Origin: an uncultured Candidatus Entotheonella sp.
Lineage (GTDB): Bacteria; Tectomicrobia; Entotheonellia; Entotheonellales; Entotheonellaceae
Direction: 5' to 3'
Assembly: GCA_958295825.1 (NCBI GenBank)
Contig: OY282375.1
Coordinates: 496,001-560,000, forward strand
DNA length: 64,000 nt
The translations under genes and the position numbers were made by a program. Each line of letters begins with the position of its first letter. The first letter of the stretch is position 1. Under the pieces are notes generated by a model. It did no database searches and was not told the DNA's origin. It saw only the letters and a program-made list of their open reading frames with translations. This document shows positions 53,473 through 61,723 of this stretch, one piece after another.

Positions 53473-53904
53473 TCAGAACGCCTTGGGAAGAACGGTGAAG
53501 CCCTCTCGATAGCCCGCGTCACACAGGCGCCGGTCCAACGACACAAAGCTTTGTTCCGTTGTGAGCCCCTGGCACCACAAGATGGCAGCGGCCAGTTGAA
53601 GCGCGTCTGCTGTCCGCAACGGATGCACAGCTAGCAATCGTTCGGCCGTGCTGCGCAGTGTCTCACTCGGCTGCATCTCAATGCAGGCTTGCATCAGGGC
53701 ATGCAGTACGTGACGAGCGGCACGTTCGTCTGCGGGTGCCAGGTTGCCCTGTCGTACTTGGCGCATCAGGGCAGAAATACACTCGGTGCGTGTGCCCCAC
53801 CACACGACCATCGACGGATCGTCGGCGAGGAACTCCCGTACCGTGTCTGAGAGGGGTTCCTGCACGCACAGCGGCACCACAGCCGACGCATCCCAGAATT
53901 TCAC
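53473..53904 (-). CDS. PIN-domain toxin (VapC-like ribonuclease)
   Basis: A 143-residue PIN protein starting at GTG overlapping the antitoxin stop by 4 nt. Acidic residues are Asp5 (WDASAVVPLCV), Glu in TECISALM, and Asp in LRTADALQLAAAI and SLDRRLCDAG. VapC toxins cleave tRNA or rRNA. The order antitoxin then toxin with overlap is the standard arrangement. Confidence 0.88.
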   Translation of the reverse strand: MKFWDASAVVPLCVQEPLSDTVREFLADDPSMVVWWGTRTECISALMRQVRQGNLAPADERAARHVLHALMQACIEMQPSETLRSTAERLLAVHPLRTADALQLAAAILWCQGLTTEQSFVSLDRRLCDAGYREGFTVLPKAF

Positions 53905-54191
53905 CGGCCTTCTTCCCGCTCGCGTAAGACCGCCGACCGCACGACAGCCTGGGGGTCTGCCGGACGTGGCAGATCCCAAAAATCCAAAGGCAAGGGCTTC
54001 TCTCCGCGTTTGAGGAGCCCCTTTTCTTCCAAGGCTCTCAAATGCTCAGGGAGGGGAGTGGAATTCGCGAGGGGCAACAAGCGCGCAATGGGACGGCCTC
54101 GCTCGGTGATGAGCAATTCTTCACCGGCTTTGACTTGACGCAAGTAGGCACTCAATGACACTTTGAGTTGTGACACTGTCGTGGTCCGCAT
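53901..54191 (-). CDS. Phd/YefM-family antitoxin
   Basis: A 96-residue protein with the family N terminus TVSQLKVSLSAYLRQVKAGEELLITERGRPIARLLP, which forms the DNA-binding dimer. The C-terminal half (KPLPLDFWDLPRP) would neutralise the VapC-like toxin. AAAGGG precedes the ATG at 54191. It is expected to repress its own promoter at 54224-54252. Confidence 0.88.
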   Translation of the reverse strand: MRTTTVSQLKVSLSAYLRQVKAGEELLITERGRPIARLLPLANSTPLPEHLRALEEKGLLKRGEKPLPLDFWDLPRPADPQAVVRSAVLREREEGR

Positions 54192-54223
54192 GGTGTACCC
54201 TTTCTGGTTAACACTGTCAGACC

Positions 54224-54252
54224 AATATAGTCCATTCATGATTATCGGACAA
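54224..54252 (-). promoter_or_regulatory. Promoter of the toxin-antitoxin operon
   Basis: On the minus strand, TTGTCC, a 17-bp spacer and TATATT (5 of 6 to consensus), about 33 nt upstream of the antitoxin ATG. Confidence 0.55.
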
Positions 54253-54337
54253 TCATCATGGCGTATAGCAATTGACGGTCATGATATTGGCGTTGGTGCA
54301 CATGCTTACATGGCAATGTGGAAGAAGGGGAATTTGA

Positions 54338-55597
54338 GTGTTGAGTCTGCCTGCGAACCCCACCCCTCCAGGCATCCGCCTCGGCATCGACCGCCTTATT
54401 GACGATCCCAGCCTGCGCGTGCCGTTGCGCGGACGGCGGGTGGCGCTGCTGGGGCATCCCGCCTCCGTGACCGCAGACCTGCAGCACAGCCTGGACGCGC
54501 TGGCCGCCATGCCGGAGGTACGCTTGGCGTGCGCTTTCGGGCCGCAGCACGGCATGCGCGGCGACAAGCAGGACAACATGGTGGAATCCGCCGACTACCG
54601 TGACCCGGTGCACGGGGTGCCGGTGCACAGCCTGTACGGCGAGGTGCGGCGACCGACGGCGGCCATGCTGGACGGGTTCGACGTGCTGGTGGTGGACTTG
54701 CAGGATGTCGGCTGCCGCATCTACACGTTCATTACCACGCTGCGCTACATGCTGGAAGCGTGCGCGGCGCACGGCAAGGCCGTGTGGGTGCTGGACCGGC
54801 CGAATCCCGCCGGACGCGCCGTGGAGGGACTGCGGCTGGAGCCCGGCTGGGAGAGCTTTGTCGGCTCGGCGCCGCTGCCGATGCGCCACGGGCTGACCAT
54901 CGGTGAACTCGCCCGCTGGTTCGTGCGGCACTTCGGGTTGGACGTGGATCTGCGGGTGATCGAGATGACGGGTTACGACCCGGATCAAGCCCCGGGTTAC
55001 GGCTGGCCGGTGGGGGAACTGTCGTGGGTCAATCCCAGCCCCAATGCGGCAGGGTTGTCGATGGCGCGGGCGTACAGCGGCACAGTGCTGATCGAGGGAA
55101 CCACGCTGTCGGAGGGGCGGGGGACGACGCGTCCGCTGGAGATCGTGGGGGCGCCGGATCTGGATGCACAGGCGCTGCTGGACGTGATGCGGCGCTTGCG
55201 GCCTGAATGGCTGGCTGGGTGCCACTTGCGACCGTGTTACTTCGAGCCGACGTTTCACAAGCACGCGGGGCAGTGCTGCGCCGGGCTGCAGATCCACGTC
55301 GATCATGGGGCGTACAGGCCGGAGGCGTTCAGCCCGTATCGGCTGGTGGCGCTGTTGTTGAAGGCGGTGCGGGCGCTGGCGCCGGATTATCCCTTGTGGC
55401 GGGATTTTGCTTACGAGTACGAGACCGAGCGGCTGGCGTTTGACGTGATCAACGGCGGGCCGCGGCTGCGCGCGTGGGTGGACGACGCGCAGGCGGGGTG
55501 CGAGGAATTGGAAGAACCGCTGATCCGTGAAGAGCACGCATGGCACGCGGAAAGGCGGGCGTTTGTGCGGTATTCAGGCGGTGCGGGTGAAGGATAG
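54338..55597 (+). CDS. DUF1343 protein, NamZ-like exo-beta-N-acetylmuramidase
   Basis: A 419-residue protein starting at GTG with AAGGGG upstream. The DUF1343 pattern is clear: GIDRLI, VALLGHPASVT, FGPQHGMRGDKQDNMVES, DVLVVDLQDVGCRIYTFITTL, LDRPNPAGRAVEG, and FEPTFHKHAGQCCAGLQIHV. NamZ-type enzymes remove terminal MurNAc from peptidoglycan fragments during cell-wall recycling. No signal peptide is obvious from this start. It overlaps the convergent DOMON gene by 24 nt at the 3' ends. Confidence 0.85.
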   Translation: MLSLPANPTPPGIRLGIDRLIDDPSLRVPLRGRRVALLGHPASVTADLQHSLDALAAMPEVRLACAFGPQHGMRGDKQDNMVESADYRDPVHGVPVHSLYGEVRRPTAAMLDGFDVLVVDLQDVGCRIYTFITTLRYMLEACAAHGKAVWVLDRPNPAGRAVEGLRLEPGWESFVGSAPLPMRHGLTIGELARWFVRHFGLDVDLRVIEMTGYDPDQAPGYGWPVGELSWVNPSPNAAGLSMARAYSGTVLIEGTTLSEGRGTTRPLEIVGAPDLDAQALLDVMRRLRPEWLAGCHLRPCYFEPTFHKHAGQCCAGLQIHVDHGAYRPEAFSPYRLVALLLKAVRALAPDYPLWRDFAYEYETERLAFDVINGGPRLRAWVDDAQAGCEELEEPLIREEHAWHAERRAFVRYSGGAGEG

Positions 55598-56107
55598 CGG
55601 GTGGTGAAAGTCGGGGGCCTCAGCCGGGTGGTGTAGGGCCCAGAAGGTGCGTTGCCCGTCGGCCAGGCGGATGATCGCGGCGGGCGCGAGGCGGTAGGGG
55701 CCGGGGCGTTCCAGATTTGCGATAGGGACAGTGCAGGAAAGGCTGAGGCCGCGCGGGCGGCGTTGGGTTCCGATCCGGGCGGCAATGCGGGGCTCTTCGG
55801 TCAGGCCGCGGCGGTAATCGGTGAAGGCGAGGATGTTCCAGTGCCCGGCGGGGGAGGCGTTGAGTTCCCAGTAATTGGGGTGGTGGAGCGGTCCCCAGAG
55901 GAGCTCGAAGCAGGTGTGCTGCCAGAGTTGCAGACGCCGCGCCGGGTTTGGCGAGGCGGCGGGGAGGGCGGCCGGGCGGTTGAGGCCGCTGAGCTCGTAC
56001 TCGATCCGCAGGGTATCGTTGGCGATGACAAGTCGCCCGGTGAGTGTGGGGCGCGGCGGGTCATCAGGCCAGTGAAAAGGGATCAGGGTGAAGAGGGCGT
56101 CGGGCAT
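55574..56107 (-). CDS. DOMON-like (CBM9-like) domain protein
   Basis: A 177-residue beta-sandwich-type protein. LWQHTCFELLWGPLHHPNYWELNASPAGHWN and DGQRTFWALHHPAEAPDFHHP are characteristic of the DOMON-like type 9 carbohydrate-binding family found in proteobacteria. It has no signal peptide. The function is unknown; ligand binding is likely. It is tail-to-tail with the NamZ-like gene. Confidence 0.75.
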   Translation of the reverse strand: MPDALFTLIPFHWPDDPPRPTLTGRLVIANDTLRIEYELSGLNRPAALPAASPNPARRLQLWQHTCFELLWGPLHHPNYWELNASPAGHWNILAFTDYRRGLTEEPRIAARIGTQRRPRGLSLSCTVPIANLERPGPYRLAPAAIIRLADGQRTFWALHHPAEAPDFHHPLSFTRTA

Positions 56108-56164
56108 GGGTTGGCTCTTTGGTTGGGGAGTTGCGTGGTGGCGACTATCACATGGAGGTGCAGG

Positions 56165-56653
56165 GTGACGCAAACAAAGCGTTCGATTGTCAGGTTGCAG
56201 GTTGTCGTTCTGGTGTGTCTGCTGGCGCTGGCCTGTCTGTCGGGTTGCGCCGGGCGTGAGAGGCGCACACAGAGGTTTGAGCCACGTACGGGCAAGCATG
56301 AGACGATTACGATGGAAGTGACCGCCTATTCGTCGGACCAGGAGAGCACCAATTGGCGGCGGGGGCGGATTCTGTTCTGGCGCGCCTATGTGGCCAGCGG
56401 ACCGAACAAAGGCAAGCGCAAGATCATCGGGCTGACTTCGAGCGGCAAGCGGGCGCGTTACGGCACCATTGCCGCCGACACCCGCTACTATCCGTACGGC
56501 ACGGTGATGATCATACCGGGTTACGGCAGGGGAGTGGTGGAAGACATCGGCGGGGCGATCAAAGGTCCGCGGCGTCTCGACGTTTATTTCAAGACGCGGC
56601 GGCGGGCGCTCCAGTGGGGCCGTCAGACGCTGCGGGTGCGGGTGAGGCGGTAA
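56165..56653 (+). CDS. 3D-domain lipoprotein
   Basis: A 162-residue lipoprotein. GTG 56165 follows GGAGGTGCAGG. The lipobox is LACLSGC (Cys near residue 24). The 3D domain shows TAYSSDQEST, GTIAADTRYYPYGTVMIIPGYG, VVEDIGGAIKGPRRLDVYF, with the Asp residues that name the domain, as in the MltA C terminus and YabE/Rpf relatives. It is probably a cell-wall or murein-associated periplasmic protein. It is probably co-transcribed with the SCO-like gene 5 nt downstream. Confidence 0.82.
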   Translation: MTQTKRSIVRLQVVVLVCLLALACLSGCAGRERRTQRFEPRTGKHETITMEVTAYSSDQESTNWRRGRILFWRAYVASGPNKGKRKIIGLTSSGKRARYGTIAADTRYYPYGTVMIIPGYGRGVVEDIGGAIKGPRRLDVYFKTRRRALQWGRQTLRVRVRR

Positions 56654-56658
56654 GCGCG

Positions 56659-57222
56659 ATGCGCAGAAGCGAGCTGGTGTTTGCCGCCAGCGCCGTGCTG
56701 GCCGGGGCGTTGCTGGGGTGGCTGGTGTCAGGCGCCATACGCACGCCGGGGCCGCCGGAAGCGGTGCGGCCACTGGCGGGGGTGCCGCTGACGACGCACA
56801 CGGGCGAGACCGTGTGGGTGGACGATTATCGCGGCAAGGTGCTGGTGGTGGTGTTCGGGTGCGTGTCCTGCTGGGAGTCCGGCGGTTCGGTGCTGGACGA
56901 ACTGGCCCGTGCCCTGCGGCGCTTGGATGAACGCGCCGACGAGGTGCAGGTGCTGGTGGTCAGCATCGACCCGCAGCGCGACGCGCCCGATTGGCTGGCG
57001 GCCTACGTGACGGCGTTTGATCCGCGTTTCGTCGGCGCGGTAGGGCCGCCCGAGGCCATCCGGCGCGCGGCGGCCTTTGGTCTGGCGCCCGACGATTCCG
57101 ACGCCGCGCCGGTGATGGTGTTGGACCAGCGCGGCTATCTGCGGTTGCTGTTTCCGTTTCGCGTCTCCGCGCCGTCGCTGGCCGAAGACCTGGCCGCCCT
57201 GTTGCGCCCCGTGCGGTCATGA
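56659..57222 (+). CDS. SCO1/thioredoxin-like membrane-anchored protein
   Basis: A 187-residue protein with an N-terminal anchor (VFAASAVLAGALLGWLV). The fold is SCO/AhpC-like: GVPLTTHTGETVWVDDYRGKVLVVVFGC and VLVVSIDPQRDAPDWLAAYV. The SCO copper motif CxxxCP is replaced by a thioredoxin-like CxxC (FGCVSCWES), and the distal His expected near GLAPDD is not seen. It is therefore more likely a thiol-disulfide protein than a copper chaperone for oxidase assembly. No cytochrome oxidase gene is near. Confidence 0.7.
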   Translation: MRRSELVFAASAVLAGALLGWLVSGAIRTPGPPEAVRPLAGVPLTTHTGETVWVDDYRGKVLVVVFGCVSCWESGGSVLDELARALRRLDERADEVQVLVVSIDPQRDAPDWLAAYVTAFDPRFVGAVGPPEAIRRAAAFGLAPDDSDAAPVMVLDQRGYLRLLFPFRVSAPSLAEDLAALLRPVRS

Positions 57223-57339
57223 GGCATGGCGCCCCGCTGCATGGCGCACCGGGTGAGGGCGTGATACGATGCGCCGCGCGCCGGGGACAGTCGCAGGCGC
57301 AAAGGGATTGATGACTACGACGACACGGAGGACGCGGCG

Positions 57340-58395
57340 ATGACGCAATACGTATACGCGGGAGCAGGGCACTGGCTGTCCGGCGGCGAGGCGACGCCGG
57401 GCGGGCTGTTGCGCAAGGAGATCGACGGGCGCACCTGGGAGCCGTTGAGCAACGGGTTGCCGGCGCAGGCGGAGGTACGGACGATTGCCATTCACCCGGA
57501 CAACCCGGCGATCGTGTTCGCCGGCACGCAGGACGGCCCGTATCGCAGCACGGACGGCGGCGATCACTGGCAAAAGCTGCCGTTTCCCGATCCGGCGATG
57601 GTGGTGTGGACGATCATTTTTCATCCCAAGGACCCGCACACGTTGTTTCTGGGCGCCAGCCCGGCGGCGGTGTACCGCAGCGACGACGCCGGCGACACTT
57701 GGCGTCGGCTGACCATCGCGGAGACCGCCGGGGCGGTGAACATGGGCTTCGACATGCGGGTGATCCGGCTGGTGGCGGACCCCACCAATCCCCAGGAAAT
57801 CTACGCCGGCCTGGAGGTGGGCGGGGTGATTCGCAGCCTCGACGGCGGTAACTCGTGGGAGGACTGCACCGAAGACCTGCTGCGGCTGGCCGGGATGGAG
57901 CACCTGAAGAGCCGTATCGGCAGCGATACGGACACCGAAGGGATGATGGATTCCCACGCCCTGAGCATCAGCTCGGCGCAGCCGGGCGCCGTGTTCCTGG
58001 CCACGCGCATGGGTCTGTTCCGCAGCACCGACCGCGGCGGCAGTTGGACAGATATGGAGGTGGGGCGCTTCTCGCCGCTGACCTACGCGCGCGACGTGCG
58101 AGTGGCGCCGCACGATGCCAACGTCATGTACGCTGCGCTCAGCCCGGCGGCGCGTAGCGAAGACGGCTCGCTGTACCGCAGTGAGGACTTGGGCCAGACG
58201 TGGCGGCGTTTCGACCGCGGCGTGACGCCGAAGAGCACCATGATGAGCATCGGCCTGAGCCGCCAGGACGCCAATCGGGTGTACTGCGCCACGCGCGGCG
58301 GACAGGTTTTCGGCACCCAGGACGGCGGCGAGACGTGGGACGAATTTCCACTTCCGGAGGGCCTGGAGGACGTTTACACGGTGGCCTGCGCTTAG
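57340..58395 (+). CDS. BNR/Asp-box beta-propeller protein
   Basis: A 351-residue protein with repeated Asp-box motifs (S-x-D-x-G-x-x-W): RSTDGGDHWQKL, RSDDAGDTWRRL, RSLDGGNSWEDC, RSTDRGGSWTDM, RSEDLGQTWRRF and GTQDGGETWDEF. These mark the turns of a sialidase/sortilin-like beta-propeller. No signal peptide or sialidase catalytic residues are seen. Such cytoplasmic glycosyl-hydrolase-like proteins are common in uncultured bacteria and their function is unknown. GGAGGACGCGG precedes the ATG. Confidence 0.8.
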   Translation: MTQYVYAGAGHWLSGGEATPGGLLRKEIDGRTWEPLSNGLPAQAEVRTIAIHPDNPAIVFAGTQDGPYRSTDGGDHWQKLPFPDPAMVVWTIIFHPKDPHTLFLGASPAAVYRSDDAGDTWRRLTIAETAGAVNMGFDMRVIRLVADPTNPQEIYAGLEVGGVIRSLDGGNSWEDCTEDLLRLAGMEHLKSRIGSDTDTEGMMDSHALSISSAQPGAVFLATRMGLFRSTDRGGSWTDMEVGRFSPLTYARDVRVAPHDANVMYAALSPAARSEDGSLYRSEDLGQTWRRFDRGVTPKSTMMSIGLSRQDANRVYCATRGGQVFGTQDGGETWDEFPLPEGLEDVYTVACA

Positions 58396-58443
58396 GTGCG
58401 CCGGCTGACGAGCACGACAACGATTTCACGCGATGAGGATGCT

Positions 58444-59211
58444 ATGGCGGACAGATTGGCCGGGAAGGTAGCCCTGATCACCGGCGGCGCGAGCGGGCAG
58501 GGAAGGGAGGCGGCGGTGCGCTTTGCCGCCGAAGGGGCGAAGGTGGTGCTGAGCGACGTGCAGGAGGAAGGCGGCGTGCGCACCATGCACATGGTTCAGG
58601 AGAACGGCGGCGACGCCTTCTTCGTGCCCGCCGACATAGCGGTGGCGAGCAGCGCCCGCGACATGGTGGAGGCCGCTTTGCGGCAGTACGGCGCCTTGCA
58701 CGTGCTGTACAACAACGCCGGGGTGATCGGCGAGGGTCGTGACGGCTTGGTAACCGACGTGGACGTCGACGCCTGGGAGTTCATCCTGAACGTCAATCTG
58801 CGGGGCATCTTTCTGTGCGCCAAGTACGGGGTGCCGGCCCTGATCGACGCCGGTGGCGGCTCGGTGATCAACACCGCCTCGGTGGCGGGCCTGATCGGCA
58901 GCCCGAATTCCGGCCATGCCTACGCCGCCAGCAAGGGTGGGGTGATCGCCCTGACGCGCGCCATGGCGGCCTCGTATGCGCGTCACCAGGTGCGGGTGAA
59001 CGCGATCTGCCCCGGTACCCTGGAAACGCCGATGACCGCCAACCTGCTGCAGATGAGCGACCGGCACCGCGAGATCGTCGCCCAGCACCCGTTGGGACGG
59101 TTGGGGGTGGCGTCGGACATCGTGCATCTGGCCGTCTACTTGGCCGCTGACGAATCGGCATGGGTGACCGGCGGCGTGTTCGCCGTCGACGGCGGCCGTA
59201 CGGCCACGTAG
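58444..59211 (+). CDS. Short-chain dehydrogenase/reductase
   Basis: A 255-residue classical SDR. The cofactor loop is TGGASGQGREAA, with Asp in VVLSDVQ suggesting NAD(H). NNAG (YNNAGVIG), Ser in NTASVAGL, YAASKGG and WVTGGVFAVDGG are all present. The substrate is unknown. It lies 48 nt after the propeller gene on the same strand. Confidence 0.88.
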   Translation: MADRLAGKVALITGGASGQGREAAVRFAAEGAKVVLSDVQEEGGVRTMHMVQENGGDAFFVPADIAVASSARDMVEAALRQYGALHVLYNNAGVIGEGRDGLVTDVDVDAWEFILNVNLRGIFLCAKYGVPALIDAGGGSVINTASVAGLIGSPNSGHAYAASKGGVIALTRAMAASYARHQVRVNAICPGTLETPMTANLLQMSDRHREIVAQHPLGRLGVASDIVHLAVYLAADESAWVTGGVFAVDGGRTAT

Positions 59212-59244
59212 CGACCACGCTGCCTTGCCATCAAGGGACAATAA

Positions 59245-59646
59245 ATGAACATCCTTTTGGCGTGTAGCGTGTTTTTGTTGACGTTGTCCACCGTCATGGC
59301 GCAATCGGCAACGATTCCCGCCTACCGGGACCTGAGCCCGCGCACGCTCCTGCGCGCCCCGTGCCCGGCGGGAGAGGTGGAGCGGCTGGCATGGCACGCT
59401 GCCGGCCCCGACGGACAGCCGTTGGAGGCTTATGCCATCAGCACTTGGCGGTGGCGCCAGCAGGACGTGATGATTGCCGAGTACCCGCCACCGAACAGTG
59501 GTGGGACAACGCGCTTGTGGATCGACTGGGACGGCGACGGCCGTGCCGAGGAGGTCTACGAGAGTATTGATGCCATGGGTCAGGTGTACCCGCATTCATG
59601 TCTGATCTTCGAGAAGGCCCGCCGACTGGCTGACAACGACCAATGA
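59245..59646 (+). CDS. Small secreted protein with a DxDxDG loop
   Basis: A 133-residue protein with a signal peptide (MNILLACSVFLLTLSTVMA, cleaved after VMA). WIDWDGDGRAEEVYES resembles a calcium-binding dockerin or FG-GAP loop. It contains two mature Cys residues (one in RAPCPAGE, one in HSCLIF). The family is unknown. It is probably co-transcribed with the SDR (33-nt gap). Confidence 0.6.
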   Translation: MNILLACSVFLLTLSTVMAQSATIPAYRDLSPRTLLRAPCPAGEVERLAWHAAGPDGQPLEAYAISTWRWRQQDVMIAEYPPPNSGGTTRLWIDWDGDGRAEEVYESIDAMGQVYPHSCLIFEKARRLADNDQ

Positions 59647-60153
59647 AGAGGTGGCAAGTGCTGAATGGGTGACGCCATGTTGTTTAGTACAGGCGGCTGT
59701 GACACGTTGGATGATGCGATTGCGGCGTTTAAGGTGGGACTATTGGACTTGTGCAGGGTCTTCTCCGTGATTTGAGTCGGTGCGGTGCCGTACAGGTCGG
59801 CGACATCCAGCCACGGGGCGCAAACCGGACAGCGTGTCACTTGGTCTCCAGGTCAGCGCTGCACGCAGAACTTCGGGGCAACCGGCACTTCTGAGCGCGA
59901 GGGGATGCTTCCCGACTTCGAGCGACGAAAGCCCTGCACAAGGTCCAGAGATCAGGTGCGGGGCTTATTTGCGTCCGGGCATCCCCGCAACACGGACTGC
60001 GTTCTGCATGCCGTGCCTCCGTCCGGTTCTCAAAACTCGCTCGGTGAGTCGTCAGCCGACAAGGGGCGTCCCCATTTCGCTGCGTGTGAACATGATGAAT
60101 GGTGGCAAGGTAATGAGGGCGGAGATCATGGGCGCTGACAGGGGGGGACAGGA
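59647..60153. other. 507-bp stretch with no convincing gene
   Basis: No frame here has a family resemblance, good ribosome site or consistent codon use. A minus-strand frame (59580-59840) contains a CPVC motif but also overlaps the preceding gene. No hairpin terminator or repeat with another part of the window was seen. Confidence 0.4.
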
Positions 60154-60564
60154 ATGAGAATCGTGTTGCTGTTGCTGGCGTTTGTTGTAGGCGGATGCGA
60201 GGGCGTCATCGTTATTGAGGACGATAGACCACTTGGTGCAGGCTGCGTTCGTTTTACCCGAAACAATTATGCGCCAAGCGGGCAAAACCTGTGGTTCCGG
60301 GTCAATTGTGAGGAAGAAACACACGTGTATGTCGTCTCTAATCCGCCGGCTCGGGATGCGTGCGGCTGCTGTTTAGAACGTGTTGATGCTCGGACGGCTT
60401 GGTCATTCTCTCCGGGCGTTTATGAGGAGCACGTTCACATACTCCTCGATGACCTTGGGGGACGCGGCTTCCGATATTGCGCCGCCTGGTGGGACGATCC
60501 GCACCCGTGCCCGCAGTATTTCACTTGGTTGGAGAACACCTGCCACGAACCCTGCTACTGCTGA
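60154..60564 (+). CDS. Small Cys-rich lipoprotein
   Basis: A 136-residue protein. The N terminus MRIVLLLLAFVVGGC gives a short lipoprotein signal with lipobox VGGC (lipidated Cys15). The mature chain has ten further Cys, including CGCC and the C-terminal CHEPCYC, suggesting disulfides or metal binding. GGGGGACAGGA precedes the ATG. No family recognised. Confidence 0.55.
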   Translation: MRIVLLLLAFVVGGCEGVIVIEDDRPLGAGCVRFTRNNYAPSGQNLWFRVNCEEETHVYVVSNPPARDACGCCLERVDARTAWSFSPGVYEEHVHILLDDLGGRGFRYCAAWWDDPHPCPQYFTWLENTCHEPCYC

Positions 60565-60612
60565 GGGCTGCGAAGGCACGGCTCGACGGCTGCATCGAGA
60601 GCAGGGCGCTCT

Positions 60613-60750
60613 CTTCGTGGTGGTGCGTTTCTGAACGCACAGGTCGTCGCAGGGGTTGAAGATCAGAATGTAGGTGCTGCGGTGCGGCAGGGCGTGGAGC
60701 CGACGACCCGATGCTGGTCATCGACGATGGCGACGATTTCATCGGCAGGG
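60613..60750 (-). pseudogene. Fragment of the NUDIX gene (5' part), duplicated
   Basis: Positions 60613-60690 match 62069-62146 in the intact NUDIX gene at 75 of 78 bases (counted by eye). After a deletion of about 25 nt the match continues to about 60750, encoding DPADEIVAIVDDQHRVVGSTP. It has no Nudix box and cannot be functional. Confidence 0.85.
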
Positions 60751-60837
60751 TCCTGCTCAGGATTACTTTGGGTAAGATAGAGGCCCTGTCGATTGGCAAT
60801 TGACACTGTTGTGCAGTCTTCTGTGAAAGGCTTTGCG

Positions 60838-61569
60838 ATGCCACGGTCTACACTTGCGACGCTCGCTATCGAGTACCCGGATTCGGACGGTCTGCCCATG
60901 GCCGAAAGTGAGTCCCAGTTCAACCCTATCGTGTATGCCGTCGGAGCCCTTCGGAACCACTTCCAGGATCACGACGATATCTATGTTGTTGGCAACCTGT
61001 TGCTGTATCACGAAGAAAGCAATCGATCGGCTTCGGTGGCGCCGGATGTCTTCGTGGTGTTCGGGGTCTCCAATCACACCCGGTCGTCTTACCTGCTGTG
61101 GCAGGAACCCAAGGCCCCGGACTGGGTGCTGGAAGTGACCTCGTGGAGTACTCGGCAAGTTGATCAGGGGAAAAAACGGGACCTTTACGCGCGTTTGGGG
61201 ATACCGGAATACTGGCAGTATGATCCGATGGGTGATTACCTCGATCCGCCCCTGCAAGGCTTCGAGCTGTCCGATGGTCGGTACGATGTGGTGCTCGCCT
61301 TGGAACAGGCGGATGGCGTTTGGAGCGCATACAGCCCGGTGCTCGGGCTGAACCTTCGTCTTGATGAGGGCGTGCTGCGGTTTCACGATCCGCTGACGAA
61401 TGAACACCTCTTGACGTACCTGGAAGAAAACAGGGCGCGACGGATGGAAGCCACAGCACGACAAGCGGAAGCCTTGGCGCGGCGGAAAGCCGAAGACCGC
61501 GTGGCCGAGCTGGAAGCCCGCCTGCAAGCCTTGCAACAGGCGCCACCATCGGGCCAACCGGAAAGGTAA
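60838..61569 (+). CDS. Uma2-family PD-(D/E)xK protein with coiled-coil tail
   Basis: A 243-residue protein. The start at 60838 has AAAGG upstream; the frame extends to a TTG at 60793. Core features are SVAPDVFVVFG, APDWVLEVTSWSTRQVDQGKK.DLYARLGIPEYWQYDP, typical of Uma2 proteins, common in cyanobacteria and other environmental genomes. The last 50 residues (RRMEATARQAEALARRKAED and on) form a coiled coil. The family is annotated as putative endonuclease; the true role is unknown. It lies between a NUDIX fragment and the intact NUDIX gene. Confidence 0.82.
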   Translation: MPRSTLATLAIEYPDSDGLPMAESESQFNPIVYAVGALRNHFQDHDDIYVVGNLLLYHEESNRSASVAPDVFVVFGVSNHTRSSYLLWQEPKAPDWVLEVTSWSTRQVDQGKKRDLYARLGIPEYWQYDPMGDYLDPPLQGFELSDGRYDVVLALEQADGVWSAYSPVLGLNLRLDEGVLRFHDPLTNEHLLTYLEENRARRMEATARQAEALARRKAEDRVAELEARLQALQQAPPSGQPER

Positions 61570-61697
61570 GCTAAGCGGGAGTTGGCCTGCTGAAAGCATA
61601 TCTTTCCGCTGTTTCGCTCCCTGCCAACCAAACAAATACGACTGCACCATCTCACCAGGAACTCGCTTGGGTGAAAGTTGGCAATCCAATGCGTAAG

Positions 61698-61719
61698 CGG
61701 AAGTTTTGCGTAGCTTCCG
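61698..61719. terminator. Short hairpin between convergent Uma2 and NUDIX genes
   Basis: CGGAAG-(10 nt)-CTTCCG lies directly after the NUDIX stop. There is no clear T run in the leftward direction, so terminator function is weakly supported. Confidence 0.35.
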
Positions 61720-61723
61720 TCCG

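Noticed and set aside
53473..53904. That the VapC-like toxin and the PIN-like protein at 40803 belong to one system
   Set aside because: They differ in sequence, partner (Phd antitoxin versus ATPase) and context; only the PIN fold is shared.
59785..60138. Open frames in the gap after the small secreted protein
   Set aside because: Composition is atypical, there are no ribosome sites, and no motif could be recognised.
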